Assembly (NCBI GenBank): GCA_934140575.1
Contig: CAKPBJ010000008.1
Coordinates: forward strand, 1-50,708
Origin: an uncultured Bacilli bacterium
Lineage (GTDB): Bacteria; Bacillota_I; Bacilli_A; RF39; UBA660
DNA length: 50,708 bases
Reading direction: 5' to 3'
Below the pieces are notes generated by a model that saw nothing but the letters and a program-made list of their open reading frames with translations, had not been told where the DNA came from and ran no database searches. A program made the translations under genes and the position numbers. Below, one piece after another: positions 17,346 to 27,073 of this stretch. Each line of letters starts with the position of its first letter. The first letter of the stretch is position 1.

Positions 17346-17424
17346 TTGTAAAGTAAAATGTTTTATATTTCAAAATAATGTAAATGTGTAGTATAATTAA
17401 AGAGAATGATAGGAGTAGTTACAT

Positions 17425-19719
17425 ATGGCAAAAAGAAAAAAGAAAAAATCAAAAAAGACCTCATCAATAGAAATAGGCATCGAATTATATGCAATCTTAA
17501 TTATTTTCATAACAATCATTGGATTAGGAAAACTAGGACCAGTAGGTAAAATAATAACATCATTTAGTTTATTTCTAACAGGCTCAGCCTACATGTTATT
17601 CTTAATATTAATGTTAGTTCTGGGAATATATATTTTTATAAAGAAAGAATGGCCTGACTTCTTTACCACAAAAATGTTAGGACTATATTTATTTATAATA
17701 GGATTACTTACATTCATGCATTGGGATTTTATTTCCCAAAATAATGGAAATGCAAGTCTTATCTTTAGAGAAACACTAGATTGCTTAGTAAAAGGATTTA
17801 ATTCAATTATGGCAACCGGAACAGTATCAGATATGGTATCAGTGGGTGGAGGAATTATTGGTGGAGTATTTGCCCTAATATTTTCAAAATTATTCTCACT
17901 TCTTGGTATGAAAATAGCAACGATTCTTTTTATTGTAGTCGGTTTATGTATGTTTACAGGCTTCTCAATTAGTGAATTCTTAAGTGAAAAAGTAACACTT
18001 GCTAAATCTCATAAGAAAGAAAATAAACAAGAAGAATCAGATTCTAGTGATCAACCTATGCATAAAGATATATTTGCTAATAAAAAAGTTAAGATTAGTA
18101 ATGGAAATGAAATAGAGGAAGAACCAGAAAAACCAAAAATTAAAAGTATTGATGAATTAAAGAAAGTTAATACACAACCTCCAGAAGAACAAGCCGCTAA
18201 TCAAATTCAAGAACCTGAAAAAGAAAAAGAAAAAGTGGATGTTACTAATCCACAATATAAATTACCACCATTGGACTTATTAAATAAACCAAAAAACAAT
18301 AATAATTCAATGGATAATGCTGCAATCGAAGCCAATATTGTAAAACTAGAAGAAGTATTAAAAAGCTTTAATGTAATTGCTAAAGTAGTAGAAGTACATA
18401 TTGGACCAACAGTTGCTCAATATGAACTTGAAATTGCAAGTGGAACACGTGTAAATAAAATAACAACATTAAGTAGAGAAATAGCCTTAGCTTTATCAAA
18501 AAAAGATGTAAGAATAGAAGCTCCAATTCCTGGTAAAAGTACAGTAGGAGTTGAATTTGCAAATGATAAGCCTACATCAGTAAGTTTCTATGAAATAATG
18601 AATAGTAAAGTTATGCAGCAAAACCAAGATAAGAAATTGATGGTTCCACTAGGTAAATCAATAATGGGAGATATTGGTGTTTGTGAAATAAACAAAATGC
18701 CTCATATGTTAATTGCTGGTACTACTGGTTCAGGTAAATCTGTTTGTGTTAATGGAATAATCTGTTCAATATTAATGAGAGCAAAACCAGATGAAGTAAA
18801 ACTAGCTATGGTAGATCCAAAAGTGGTTGAATTATCAGTATATAATGGAGTACCACATCTTATGTGTCCAGTTGTATCTGACCCTAAAAAAGCTGCGGTA
18901 TTACTTGCAAAAATGGTAGCAGAAATGGAACATAGATATCAACAATTTAGTGAATCAGGAACTAAAAAGATTGAAGGATATAATGAATATGTAGAAAAAT
19001 GGAATAAAAAGAATCCAGATGTTCAAAAGAAAAAAATGCCATATATAGTAATTATAATAGATGAGTTATCTGACCTTATGATGGTAGCAGCAAAAGAAGT
19101 TGAAGACTCAATTTTACGTATTACTCAAAAAGCTCGTGCTGCTGGAATTCATTTAATTGTAGCAACACAAAGACCATCAACTGAAGTAATCACAGGTTTA
19201 ATTAAAGCAAACATTCCAAGTAGAATTGCCTTTGCCGTTGGATCAGGAATTGATTCACGTACAATACTAGATCAAGTTGGTGCAGAAAAACTATTAGGAA
19301 AAGGAGACATGTTCTTCTTACCAATTGGAATGAACTCACCAATTCGTATTCAAGGTTCATTTATAACAGATGATGAAATCCAAAAAATCATTGACTATAC
19401 CGTAGAACAACAAAAAGCATCATATGAAGATACTTTTATGAATTTAGAAAAAGAAGAATCAAAAGATACTGGACTAGTTGATGGAGACCCAGTAGAAGTA
19501 GATAGTGAAGATTCATTATATGATGAGATAGTTAATTTTGTTATAAAAAATCAAAAAGCATCAGCATCTCTTCTACAAAGAAAATTCAAAATTGGCTACA
19601 ATAAAGCTGCAACAATGATGGATGAGTTAGAAGAAAATGGTATTATTGGACCACCTACAGGTAATTCAAAACCAAGAGAAGTCTTAGTTCAATTTAGTGA
19701 ATCAGAAGACGATGAATAA
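17425..19719 (+). CDS. ftsK: DNA translocase FtsK/SpoIIIE
   Basis: Hexameric ATP-driven DNA pump at the septum that clears and orients chromosome ends. 764 residues: basic N-terminus, four membrane helices (about 18-170), a charged linker, then the motor with Walker A AGTTGSGKSVC near 430 and Walker B VIIIDELSDLMMV near 540, and the C-terminal gamma domain (about 690-764), a winged helix that reads DNA polarity sequences, containing SASLLQRKFKIGYNKAATMMDELE. AGGAG lies before the ATG. In Bacillus spoIIIE is followed by ymf genes; here deoD intervenes, then ymfF and ymfH follow. Confidence 0.96.
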   Translation: MAKRKKKKSKKTSSIEIGIELYAILIIFITIIGLGKLGPVGKIITSFSLFLTGSAYMLFLILMLVLGIYIFIKKEWPDFFTTKMLGLYLFIIGLLTFMHWDFISQNNGNASLIFRETLDCLVKGFNSIMATGTVSDMVSVGGGIIGGVFALIFSKLFSLLGMKIATILFIVVGLCMFTGFSISEFLSEKVTLAKSHKKENKQEESDSSDQPMHKDIFANKKVKISNGNEIEEEPEKPKIKSIDELKKVNTQPPEEQAANQIQEPEKEKEKVDVTNPQYKLPPLDLLNKPKNNNNSMDNAAIEANIVKLEEVLKSFNVIAKVVEVHIGPTVAQYELEIASGTRVNKITTLSREIALALSKKDVRIEAPIPGKSTVGVEFANDKPTSVSFYEIMNSKVMQQNQDKKLMVPLGKSIMGDIGVCEINKMPHMLIAGTTGSGKSVCVNGIICSILMRAKPDEVKLAMVDPKVVELSVYNGVPHLMCPVVSDPKKAAVLLAKMVAEMEHRYQQFSESGTKKIEGYNEYVEKWNKKNPDVQKKKMPYIVIIIDELSDLMMVAAKEVEDSILRITQKARAAGIHLIVATQRPSTEVITGLIKANIPSRIAFAVGSGIDSRTILDQVGAEKLLGKGDMFFLPIGMNSPIRIQGSFITDDEIQKIIDYTVEQQKASYEDTFMNLEKEESKDTGLVDGDPVEVDSEDSLYDEIVNFVIKNQKASASLLQRKFKIGYNKAATMMDELEENGIIGPPTGNSKPREVLVQFSESEDDE

Positions 19720-19735
19720 ATGATATTACACTTTA

Positions 19736-19775
19736 AAAACAAGTTTGTTAAATCAAATATAACTTGTTTTTTTTT
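19736..19775 (+). terminator. Terminator of ftsK
   Basis: Stem AAAACAAGTT / AACTTGTTTT with a 15-base loop and long T run. Confidence 0.8.
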
Positions 19776-19820
19776 ATTGCAAATTTTGTTATAATTATAT
19801 AAGAAAGAAGGTTGATTAAT

Positions 19821-20534
19821 GTGCCAACACCACATATTGAAAGTAAAAAAGAAGACATTGCAAAGAATGTATTAATGCCAGGAGACCCACTTCGTGCAAA
19901 ATATATTGCCGAAAATTTCCTAGAAGATTATAAGTTAATTAATACAGTAAGAAACATGTATGGATACACAGGAAAATATAAAGGAAAAGACGTAACTGTA
20001 TTCGCATCAGGTATGGGAGTACCAAGTATTGGAATTTATTCTTATGAATTATATAAATTCTATGATGTAGAAAATATTATAAGAATAGGTACATGTGGAT
20101 CATTCAATGAAGATATAAAATTATTAGATGTTGTCTTATCAAGTGGAGCCTATTGTAAAAGTTACTTTGATGAATTATTAGACGGAGTAGACCTAAACTT
20201 TATTCAGTCATCAGCAGAATTAAATAGAAAGATAATGAATAAAGCAAAAGAAAAATATATGAATTTAAAAGTAGGGAAGACAATTACTTCAGATGTATTT
20301 GATCTTTATTGTGACGATGAAGAAAAATTTAGAGGAAGCTTTCCAAACATGAACTTTTTAGCAGTAGAAATGGAAGCATTTGGTTTATTCTATATTGCAA
20401 ACAAATTAGGAAGAAATGCATCAGCCCTAATGACCGTAGTAGATTCATTATATGATAAAAGATCATTATCAAGCCAAGATAGAGAAAAATCTCTTAATGA
20501 TATGATAGAAATGGCATTAGAATCTATAATTTAG
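19821..20534 (+). CDS. deoD: Purine-nucleoside phosphorylase DeoD
   Basis: Phosphorolysis of purine (deoxy)nucleosides for salvage; trimeric-type hexamer (PNP-I/uridine phosphorylase superfamily). Motifs: VLMPGDPLRAKYIAE, the phosphate-binding RNMYGYTG and FASGMGVPSIGIYS, RIGTCGSF, and the nucleoside-binding AVEMEAFGLF. The start is GTG 19821, giving MPTPHIES as in the family (usually M.TPHI), with GAAGG upstream; the TTG at 19812 is too close to that site. Length 237 is normal. Inserted between ftsK and ymfF compared with Bacillus. Confidence 0.95.
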   Translation: MPTPHIESKKEDIAKNVLMPGDPLRAKYIAENFLEDYKLINTVRNMYGYTGKYKGKDVTVFASGMGVPSIGIYSYELYKFYDVENIIRIGTCGSFNEDIKLLDVVLSSGAYCKSYFDELLDGVDLNFIQSSAELNRKIMNKAKEKYMNLKVGKTITSDVFDLYCDDEEKFRGSFPNMNFLAVEMEAFGLFYIANKLGRNASALMTVVDSLYDKRSLSSQDREKSLNDMIEMALESII

Positions 20535-20568
20535 AAAAATATGTTCATAATAATAAAGAGGTGAAAAC

Positions 20569-21831
20569 ATGCAAATAATAAACAAAGATTTAGGATCATA
20601 CAATTTACACATAATAAAAACAGATCAATTCAAGACAATGACAATGCAAGTTATCTTTCATACACCAATAATAAAAAAAGATATAACTAAAAGGAATATC
20701 TTATCAGATATACTATTACAATCAACAAAAGAATATACCTCTCATAGAGATTTAACAATAAAATCAGAAGAATTATATGGAGCAGATTTATATACCAGAA
20801 ACAGAAGAGTAGGTAATTATATAATGACAAGCTTCACAATTCAAACACTAAACGATAAATATACAGAAGAAGGTAATTTTGAAGAATCAGTTAAATTTCT
20901 TCATGAAGTATTATTTAACCCAGATGTTGAAAATAGAAAGTTCAAAGAAGACAAACTAGATTTAGTAAAAAGCAATGCAACACTTGCCTTAAACTCTATT
21001 AAAGAAAATGCACCAAACTACTCAATAATCCGCATGAATGAAGCATATGATAAAGAAAGTCCAATTTCATATAGAACAATAGGATACTTAGAAGATTTAG
21101 AATCAATAACTGAAGAAAACCTATATGAATATTATGAAAGAATGATTGATAATGACTATGTAGATATATTTGTATTAGGTGATATAAATGTAAAAGATAT
21201 CGTACCATTAGTTAAAAAGTACTTTAAATTTAAAAAAGTTAAAAAAAGAAAAGCTTCATACTATCTTCCAAATAAAATTCCACGTAAAAGAAGACTATTT
21301 GCAAAAGAAACAAATGATAATTCTCAATCAAATCTAGCAATTGCCTGTCCTATATCAAAACTATCAGATGATGATAAAAACTACTCTATGTTACTAGCTA
21401 ATATAATATTAGGAGAAACAGCTGACTCTAAACTATTTAAAGAAGTAAGAGAAGAAAACTCTCTATGCTACACAATAAGATCAAACTATAATAGATTAGA
21501 TAATCTAATGATTATTTATGCAGGTATTGATAAAGAAAACTACGATAAGTCAGTAGAATTAATTACTAAAAATATTCAAGATATGAAAAAAGGAAAGTTT
21601 ACTGATAATGACATAAAAGTAGCTAAAGAATTTTTTAATACTTCTGCAGAACTTATTATGGAGTCTCCATTAGGAATAATAAATGAAGTATTACATGAAG
21701 AAATATTAAAAGTAGAACCATTGGATATTAGAAAAGAAAAAATAGCTAAAATAACTAGAAAAGATATAATACGAGCTAGTAAAAAAATAGATATGGATAC
21801 AGTCTTCTTATTAGAAGGAGGTAATGAATAA
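20569..21831 (+). CDS. ymfF: M16-like protein YmfF (EF-P 5-aminopentanol modification-associated)
   Basis: Peptidase M16 family member, 420 residues, lacking the HxxEH zinc site that its partner has, as is usual for the inactive subunit of M16 pairs. Visible M16 blocks: SDILLQSTKEY near the N-terminus, LYEYYERMIDNDYVDIFVLGDIN, and the C-terminal ETADSKLFKEVREENSLCYTIRS. In Bacillus the ymfF/ymfH pair lies downstream of spoIIIE and has been linked to EF-P modification. Its stop overlaps the ATG of ymfH (ATGA-like coupling), so the two are made together. Confidence 0.88.
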   Translation: MQIINKDLGSYNLHIIKTDQFKTMTMQVIFHTPIIKKDITKRNILSDILLQSTKEYTSHRDLTIKSEELYGADLYTRNRRVGNYIMTSFTIQTLNDKYTEEGNFEESVKFLHEVLFNPDVENRKFKEDKLDLVKSNATLALNSIKENAPNYSIIRMNEAYDKESPISYRTIGYLEDLESITEENLYEYYERMIDNDYVDIFVLGDINVKDIVPLVKKYFKFKKVKKRKASYYLPNKIPRKRRLFAKETNDNSQSNLAIACPISKLSDDDKNYSMLLANIILGETADSKLFKEVREENSLCYTIRSNYNRLDNLMIIYAGIDKENYDKSVELITKNIQDMKKGKFTDNDIKVAKEFFNTSAELIMESPLGIINEVLHEEILKVEPLDIRKEKIAKITRKDIIRASKKIDMDTVFLLEGGNE

Positions 21832-23099
21832 TGAAAAAAATAGAATTAAAAGGCCTAGATTCAACACTTTATCAAGAAACTTTAGATAATGGTTTAGAAA
21901 TATATTTATTACCATATGAAAATAAAAAAAATTACTATATAAGTTATGCGACACATTTTGGAAGTGATGTCCTACAGTTTACTGATACAACAGGAAAAAC
22001 ACATACTCCACCATTAGGAGTTGCTCATTTCCTAGAACATAAAATGTTTGAAGAAGAATCAGGTATCGACCCATTTTCATTCTTCTCAGAATCAGGAACA
22101 GACTCAAACGCTTCAACTTCATATGATAATACACAATATATATGTGCCGGTACAAGAAATTTTAGAGAAAACTTAAGATATTTAATTCAATTTGTGAATA
22201 GACCATATTATACAGATGAAAATGTAGAAAAAGAAAAAGGAATAATAGCCGAAGAAATAAAAATGTACGATGATATTCCAGACTACAAAATAGAACAAAA
22301 ATTAAGAGAATGTCTATATAAAAACAGCCCAAGAAGGATAGATATAGCTGGAACAGTAAATGAAATAAATAAGATTACAAAAGAAGATTTATATGATTGC
22401 TATAACAGTTTTTATAAACCTAATAATATGTTCATAGAAGTCGTAGGTAACTTTAATGTAGATGATGCCATTGAAGTAATAAAAGAAGAATTACAAAATA
22501 AAGAGAAATCAAATGTTTCTGAAATAAAAGAAATAATAGAACCAACTAGTGTAAATAAAAAAGAACTAACTATAAAAGAAAAAATAGATGTAGAAAAAAT
22601 AGCACTAGGTTTAAAAGTTCCAATAAAAGACTTATCTTTAAAAGAAATAGAATTAGATTTATATCTTACAATGATTACTAATATATTATTTGGCTCATCA
22701 TCAGAATTTAGAGAAAGAGTAAGAAAAGAAAAGATTCTATCTAATATATATACTGAATGGGAAACTTTAAAAGATTTTAGAACATTCTATCTTGAATCTT
22801 CAACAACAAATCCAGATAAATTACTAGAAGAAATAAAAGAAGAATTTAAAAACATGCAACTACCAGAAAATGCTTTTGATAGAATAAAAAAAGTATGGAT
22901 TGCAAATGAAGTAAAAATGATTGATGAAATTACCGCAACAAGTTATAACATATACGATGATATATTAAGATATAATAAAGTAATACCTAATAGACTAGAA
23001 CTAATTAGAAAAATGAATTATGAAAAACTAAAAAAACTAGTAAAAGAAATAAATTTTGAAAATATAAGTATCGTAAAAATGTTATCAGATAAAAAGTAG
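21831..23099 (+). CDS. ymfH: M16 zinc metalloprotease YmfH (EF-P 5-aminopentanol modification-associated)
   Basis: Active-type M16 protease of 422 residues. The inverted zinc motif HFLEH (near residues 69-73) in GVAHFLEHKMFE is intact, with the downstream Glu in EKGIIAEEIKMYDD; the C-terminal half carries FGSSSEFRERVRKEKILSNIY. It overlaps ymfF by one base and probably forms a heterodimer with it. Family annotation ties it to EF-P 5-aminopentanol modification; efp is about 4.5 kb upstream. The substrate peptide is unknown. A terminator closes the operon. Confidence 0.9.
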   Translation: MKKIELKGLDSTLYQETLDNGLEIYLLPYENKKNYYISYATHFGSDVLQFTDTTGKTHTPPLGVAHFLEHKMFEEESGIDPFSFFSESGTDSNASTSYDNTQYICAGTRNFRENLRYLIQFVNRPYYTDENVEKEKGIIAEEIKMYDDIPDYKIEQKLRECLYKNSPRRIDIAGTVNEINKITKEDLYDCYNSFYKPNNMFIEVVGNFNVDDAIEVIKEELQNKEKSNVSEIKEIIEPTSVNKKELTIKEKIDVEKIALGLKVPIKDLSLKEIELDLYLTMITNILFGSSSEFRERVRKEKILSNIYTEWETLKDFRTFYLESSTTNPDKLLEEIKEEFKNMQLPENAFDRIKKVWIANEVKMIDEITATSYNIYDDILRYNKVIPNRLELIRKMNYEKLKKLVKEINFENISIVKMLSDKK

Positions 23100-23120
23100 A
23101 ATAATTATTCTATTTTTTTT
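23097..23120 (+). terminator. Terminator of ymfF-ymfH
   Basis: Palindromic stem TAGAAT / ATTCTA, loop AATT, followed by eight Ts; includes the stop codon. Confidence 0.85.
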
Positions 23121-23163
23121 ACTATTATTATGATAAAATTAAGTAAAGTAGAGGTGTAGTTAA

Positions 23164-24066
23164 ATGGATGATTTTAAAATAGGAGAAGATATAGAAGAAA
23201 CTCCAGGAGAATCTAAAATAAGAAAAAGTAATAGTATTATTCCAATAATAATAGTAATAGTAGTTGCAATTATAATAGGTTTAACCGTATTCCTTGTAAG
23301 TAATGCAATTCTAAATCCATCTAAAAAAGAGACAGAACAAGCAACAACAACGAAACTAGATCTTAAAGATGAAAATGTAGAAATACTATATAACTATGTA
23401 ACTTATGGAACAAATAATACAAGATATGAAAAATTTATAAAAAAACAAAATGTAACAATAGATTCATTTTCTAATTATGATAAATTCTATTATGCTTTAA
23501 TGTTTGTAGAAACAAGTGATATAGTAGATAATAATAAAACAGATGAAGCAGGAAACAAAATATTTAGCATTCCAGAATCAAAAATTAAAACATACATGAA
23601 AAGATTTTTTGGTCCTAATATTAATTATTCAACTGATACTGAAATAACTTACGCCTTTAGCTTTTCAAGTGGCGGAAAAAATATTGCTACATTAACATAT
23701 AATGCGACAACTCAATGTTTCGATATTATTTTTAAAGATACATCAAAAAATAAAGAAACTACTCTAGTAGAACCATATTATGCAAAATTAACAGATGCAT
23801 ATCAATCATCAGATGGAACATTAACATTAAAAGAAAAAATAATATATACAGATGCTAAAGTTAATACAGACGGTACATACAATATAACTATATACAAAGA
23901 CTATAATCATACAGAACAAATTGATATAAAGCAAAACTATAGTCAAGAATTATTAAAATCAAACCCAATAACTATAGAAGACTATTCAAATAAAGCATCA
24001 ACAATAACATATACATTTAAAACATATAATAATACATATTATTTTGAAAGTAGTACGATAAGTTAA
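23164..24066 (+). CDS. Hypothetical single-pass membrane protein
   Basis: 300 residues. A charged cytoplasmic N-terminus (about 1-25), one membrane helix (about 27-47, IIPIIIVIVVAIIIGLTVFL) and a large extracellular domain rich in Thr, Asn and Tyr. No signal cleavage site and no known domain found. GAGGTG precedes the ATG. Where Bacillus has ymfI-ymfM after ymfH, this unrelated gene is found; RodZ-like architecture (cytoplasmic HTH plus TM) is not present, so it is not YmfM. Own terminator at 24085-24108. Function unknown. Confidence 0.7.
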   Translation: MDDFKIGEDIEETPGESKIRKSNSIIPIIIVIVVAIIIGLTVFLVSNAILNPSKKETEQATTTKLDLKDENVEILYNYVTYGTNNTRYEKFIKKQNVTIDSFSNYDKFYYALMFVETSDIVDNNKTDEAGNKIFSIPESKIKTYMKRFFGPNINYSTDTEITYAFSFSSGGKNIATLTYNATTQCFDIIFKDTSKNKETTLVEPYYAKLTDAYQSSDGTLTLKEKIIYTDAKVNTDGTYNITIYKDYNHTEQIDIKQNYSQELLKSNPITIEDYSNKASTITYTFKTYNNTYYFESSTIS

Positions 24067-24084
24067 ATAAAAGTATATATCTAC

Positions 24085-24108
24085 AAGGATGATAAAAATC
24101 ATCCTTTT
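24085..24108 (+). terminator. Terminator
   Basis: Stem AAGGATGAT / ATCATCCTT, loop AAAA, short T run. Confidence 0.8.
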
Positions 24109-24180
24109 ACTATACATAAATAAATAAACAGTAATCCAAATATTTTTATATTATATATTATTCAATAAAATAATTAGATA

Positions 24181-24189
24181 TGTTATAAT
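24181..24189 (+). promoter_or_regulatory. Extended -10 promoter of lepA operon
   Basis: TGTTATAAT (TGn + TATAAT) at 24181-24189, 40 bases before lepA; weak -35 (TTCAAT at 24161). Confidence 0.5.
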
Positions 24190-24228
24190 ATATATGTTTA
24201 AAAAGACCTATATAGAAAGGAAGACGAC

Positions 24229-26022
24229 ATGAAACAAGAGAACATAAGAAATTTTTGTATAATAGCACATATTGATCATGGTAAAAGTACACTAGCAGAT
24301 AGAATACTAGAATTTACTGGAGCAATAGATAAAAGAGAATTAAAAGATCAAATGTTAGACTCAATGGACTTAGAAAGAGAAAGAGGAATAACAATTAAAC
24401 TTAATGCTGTAAGCATAAATTATAAAAAAGATAATGAAGAATATCTACTAAATTTAATAGATACTCCAGGTCATGTAGACTTTTCTTATGAAGTATCACG
24501 TTCTCTTGCAGCATGTGAAGGGGCATTATTAGTAGTAGATGCATCACAAGGAGTAGAAGCTCAAACCCTAGCAAACCTATATCTTGCTCTAGATAATAAT
24601 CTAACAATAATACCAGTTATCAATAAAATAGATTTGCCAAGTGCAGATCCTGATAGAGTAATTGAAGAGCTAGAAACAATTGGCTTTGATAAAGAAGATA
24701 TAGTTCTAACTAGTGCCAAGACAGGAGTTGGAGTAGATTCATTATTAGAAAAAATAATCGAAAAAATTCCTTGCCCAACAGGAGATAAGAAAAAGCCATT
24801 AAAAGCACTTATTTTTGATAGCTTATTTGACTCATATCGTGGAGTAGTTACAAGTATTAGAGTAGTTGATGGTACATTAAAAGTAGGGGATATCATGAAA
24901 ATGATGGAAACAAATGCTACTTACGATGTAGTAGACTTAACAATCAATACTCCAAAAGAAAAGAAAATAAAAGAATTAACAGCTGGAGAAGTAGGATATG
25001 TATATGCATCAATTAAAAGCATAAGTGATGTTCATGTAGGAGATACAATTACATTAGAAAACAACCCATCAGCTGAAAGACTTCCTGGATATAAACCAAT
25101 GAAACCCACAGTTTATTCTGGACTTTTCCCAATAGAATCAAATAAATTCGAAGACTTGAGAGAAGCACTTTCAAAATTAAAATTAAATGATGCAGCTCTT
25201 ACATTCGAACCAGAAACATCAAAAGCCCTAGGCTTTGGATTTAGATGTGGTTTTTTAGGACTACTTCATATGGATATAGTAGAAGAACGAATTGAAAGAG
25301 AATATGGAATTGATTTAATCGCAACATCTCCATCAGTTGTATATGAAGTAATATTAAATGACGATTCAAAAGTATTAATTGATAGTCCAACAAAAATGCC
25401 TAAAAAAGAAGCTATCAAAAAGACTCTAGAGCCATACGTAAAGACAAGTATATTTACACCAAGCGAATATATCGGTCCAATCATGGAATTGTGTCAAGAC
25501 AAAAGAGGAACATTTATAAATATAGATTATCTTGATAAAGAAAGAGCAACAGTAAACTATGAAATACCATTATCAGAAATAGTTTATGATTTCTTTGATA
25601 AATTAAAAAGTTACACAAAAGGTTATGCATCATTTGACTATGAAGTAATTGGTTATAAAGAAAGTAATTTAGTAAAAATGGATATATTATTAAATGGAGA
25701 AATAGTTGATGCCTTAAGTGTAATAGTTCATAAAGACTTTGCCTACCAAAGAGGAAAAATAGTAGTTGAAAAATTAAAAGAAATTATACCTCGTCAATTA
25801 TTTGAAGTACCAATTCAAGCAAGTATCGGTGGACACGTAATCGCAAGAACAGATATAAAAGCATTAAGAAAAAATGTCCTAGCTAAGTGCTATGGTGGAG
25901 ACATTACAAGAAAGAAAAAATTACTAGAAAAACAAAAAGAAGGAAAGAAAAGAATGAAACAAATAGGTAGTGTAGAAGTACCTCAAGAAGCATTCTTATC
26001 AATTCTTTCTACAAAAGAATAA
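24229..26022 (+). CDS. lepA: Elongation factor 4 (LepA) GTPase
   Basis: Ribosome-bound translational GTPase that acts in elongation/initiation. 597 residues, full length. G1 AHIDHGKST (residues 13-21), G2 region RERGITI, G3 DTPGHVD, G4 NKID, G5 TSAKTG; domains II and III follow, with LepA-specific C-terminal domain GGDITRKKKLLEKQKEGKKRMK at 566-587. GAAAGGA precedes the ATG. First gene of an operon with the multi-HTH gene, hemW and an HD-domain gene; lepA-hemW is a widespread pairing. Confidence 0.97.
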   Translation: MKQENIRNFCIIAHIDHGKSTLADRILEFTGAIDKRELKDQMLDSMDLERERGITIKLNAVSINYKKDNEEYLLNLIDTPGHVDFSYEVSRSLAACEGALLVVDASQGVEAQTLANLYLALDNNLTIIPVINKIDLPSADPDRVIEELETIGFDKEDIVLTSAKTGVGVDSLLEKIIEKIPCPTGDKKKPLKALIFDSLFDSYRGVVTSIRVVDGTLKVGDIMKMMETNATYDVVDLTINTPKEKKIKELTAGEVGYVYASIKSISDVHVGDTITLENNPSAERLPGYKPMKPTVYSGLFPIESNKFEDLREALSKLKLNDAALTFEPETSKALGFGFRCGFLGLLHMDIVEERIEREYGIDLIATSPSVVYEVILNDDSKVLIDSPTKMPKKEAIKKTLEPYVKTSIFTPSEYIGPIMELCQDKRGTFINIDYLDKERATVNYEIPLSEIVYDFFDKLKSYTKGYASFDYEVIGYKESNLVKMDILLNGEIVDALSVIVHKDFAYQRGKIVVEKLKEIIPRQLFEVPIQASIGGHVIARTDIKALRKNVLAKCYGGDITRKKKLLEKQKEGKKRMKQIGSVEVPQEAFLSILSTKE

Positions 26023-26035
26023 TAGGAGGATTAGT

Positions 26036-27073
26036 ATGGGAGAAACAGAATTAAAAGTTATCAATTTATTTAAAGAAAATTCAACATTATCTATTACACA
26101 AGTGGCAAAAACATTAGGTGTTTCAAGAGCAATTGCCTCAAAATATTTGAATAGAAATAGTCATATCTTACTTGAAAATGGTAGAACAATTGAAGAACAA
26201 TTGGAATATAACAAAGTATATGGTACTTCTAATGGAGCTATCGTAAAAAATAAGAAAGATACAGAAAGAAGAGAAGAAATAGAAACTCAAGTAGTAGAAT
26301 ACTTCAAAAAGAATCCCAAAAAAACTTTAGACGAGATTGCCGAAATATTTAAAATAGCAAAGTCAACAGTTTCAAAATATTTATCTGCTCACAAAGATGA
26401 AGTACTTCCAAATGGACTTACAATAAAAAACCAATTATCAACTAATCAGCAAAGAGGAAGAATAAATGGTGCAGATTTGATTGGAAGAAATTGTGTAGCA
26501 ATAAAAGGAAAAGCTGGAAAATTTACAGGATCTATCAGTACAATTAGTCCAATAGGTGGAAAAAGCTTTCACTTAACATCTAAAGCCGGAATAAGAATTG
26601 GTTCGCTTACTATAACCGATAAAATGGAGGAACAATTAACAAGAGAAGCTATATACTATTTAGTACATAATAAATCTATAGAAAAAACAGCTGAAGAATT
26701 GAATATTTCAAGAAGAACACTACAACTTCATTTAAAAAAATTAGTAGTATACAACGAAAATTTATATAGATTGGTAAAAGAAAAGAAACAAGAAAATCAA
26801 ACCATAGGAAGACTAAATCATGCCTACAAAGGTGGAAAAGCTTCTATGTATAGTCAAACTCTAATTGATTATATATGTGATGATATGTTAAAAAATGAAT
26901 TAACGTATAAACAAGCATCAGAAAAATTTGATATTCCTACATCAACACTATTTGAACTGATGAAAAGAGTAAATGAACAAAGAAGATGTCAACTTGATAT
27001 TTTAGCAGCAGCAAATCATAGGAAAATGTCTAAAAATGAATATATAGAAGAAACTAAACATGGAAAAAAATAG
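26036..27073 (+). CDS. Protein with four helix-turn-helix units (SpoIIID-like repeats)
   Basis: 345 residues between lepA and hemW. Four DNA-binding helix pairs can be read: LSITQVAKTLGVSRAIASKYL (about 17-37), KTLDEIAEIFKIAKSTVSKYL (about 94-115), KSIEKTAEELNISRRTLQLHL (about 218-239) and LTYKQASEKFDIPTSTLFELM (about 288-308). Units 1-3 are followed by a basic Gly-rich tail (for example NQTIGRLNHAYKGGKAS) like the end of SpoIIID, which suggests that the protein arose by duplication of a SpoIIID-type module. It starts 13 bases after lepA behind AGGAGG and overlaps hemW by 14 bases. Presumed DNA-binding regulator; target unknown. Confidence 0.75.
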   Translation: MGETELKVINLFKENSTLSITQVAKTLGVSRAIASKYLNRNSHILLENGRTIEEQLEYNKVYGTSNGAIVKNKKDTERREEIETQVVEYFKKNPKKTLDEIAEIFKIAKSTVSKYLSAHKDEVLPNGLTIKNQLSTNQQRGRINGADLIGRNCVAIKGKAGKFTGSISTISPIGGKSFHLTSKAGIRIGSLTITDKMEEQLTREAIYYLVHNKSIEKTAEELNISRRTLQLHLKKLVVYNENLYRLVKEKKQENQTIGRLNHAYKGGKASMYSQTLIDYICDDMLKNELTYKQASEKFDIPTSTLFELMKRVNEQRRCQLDILAAANHRKMSKNEYIEETKHGKK

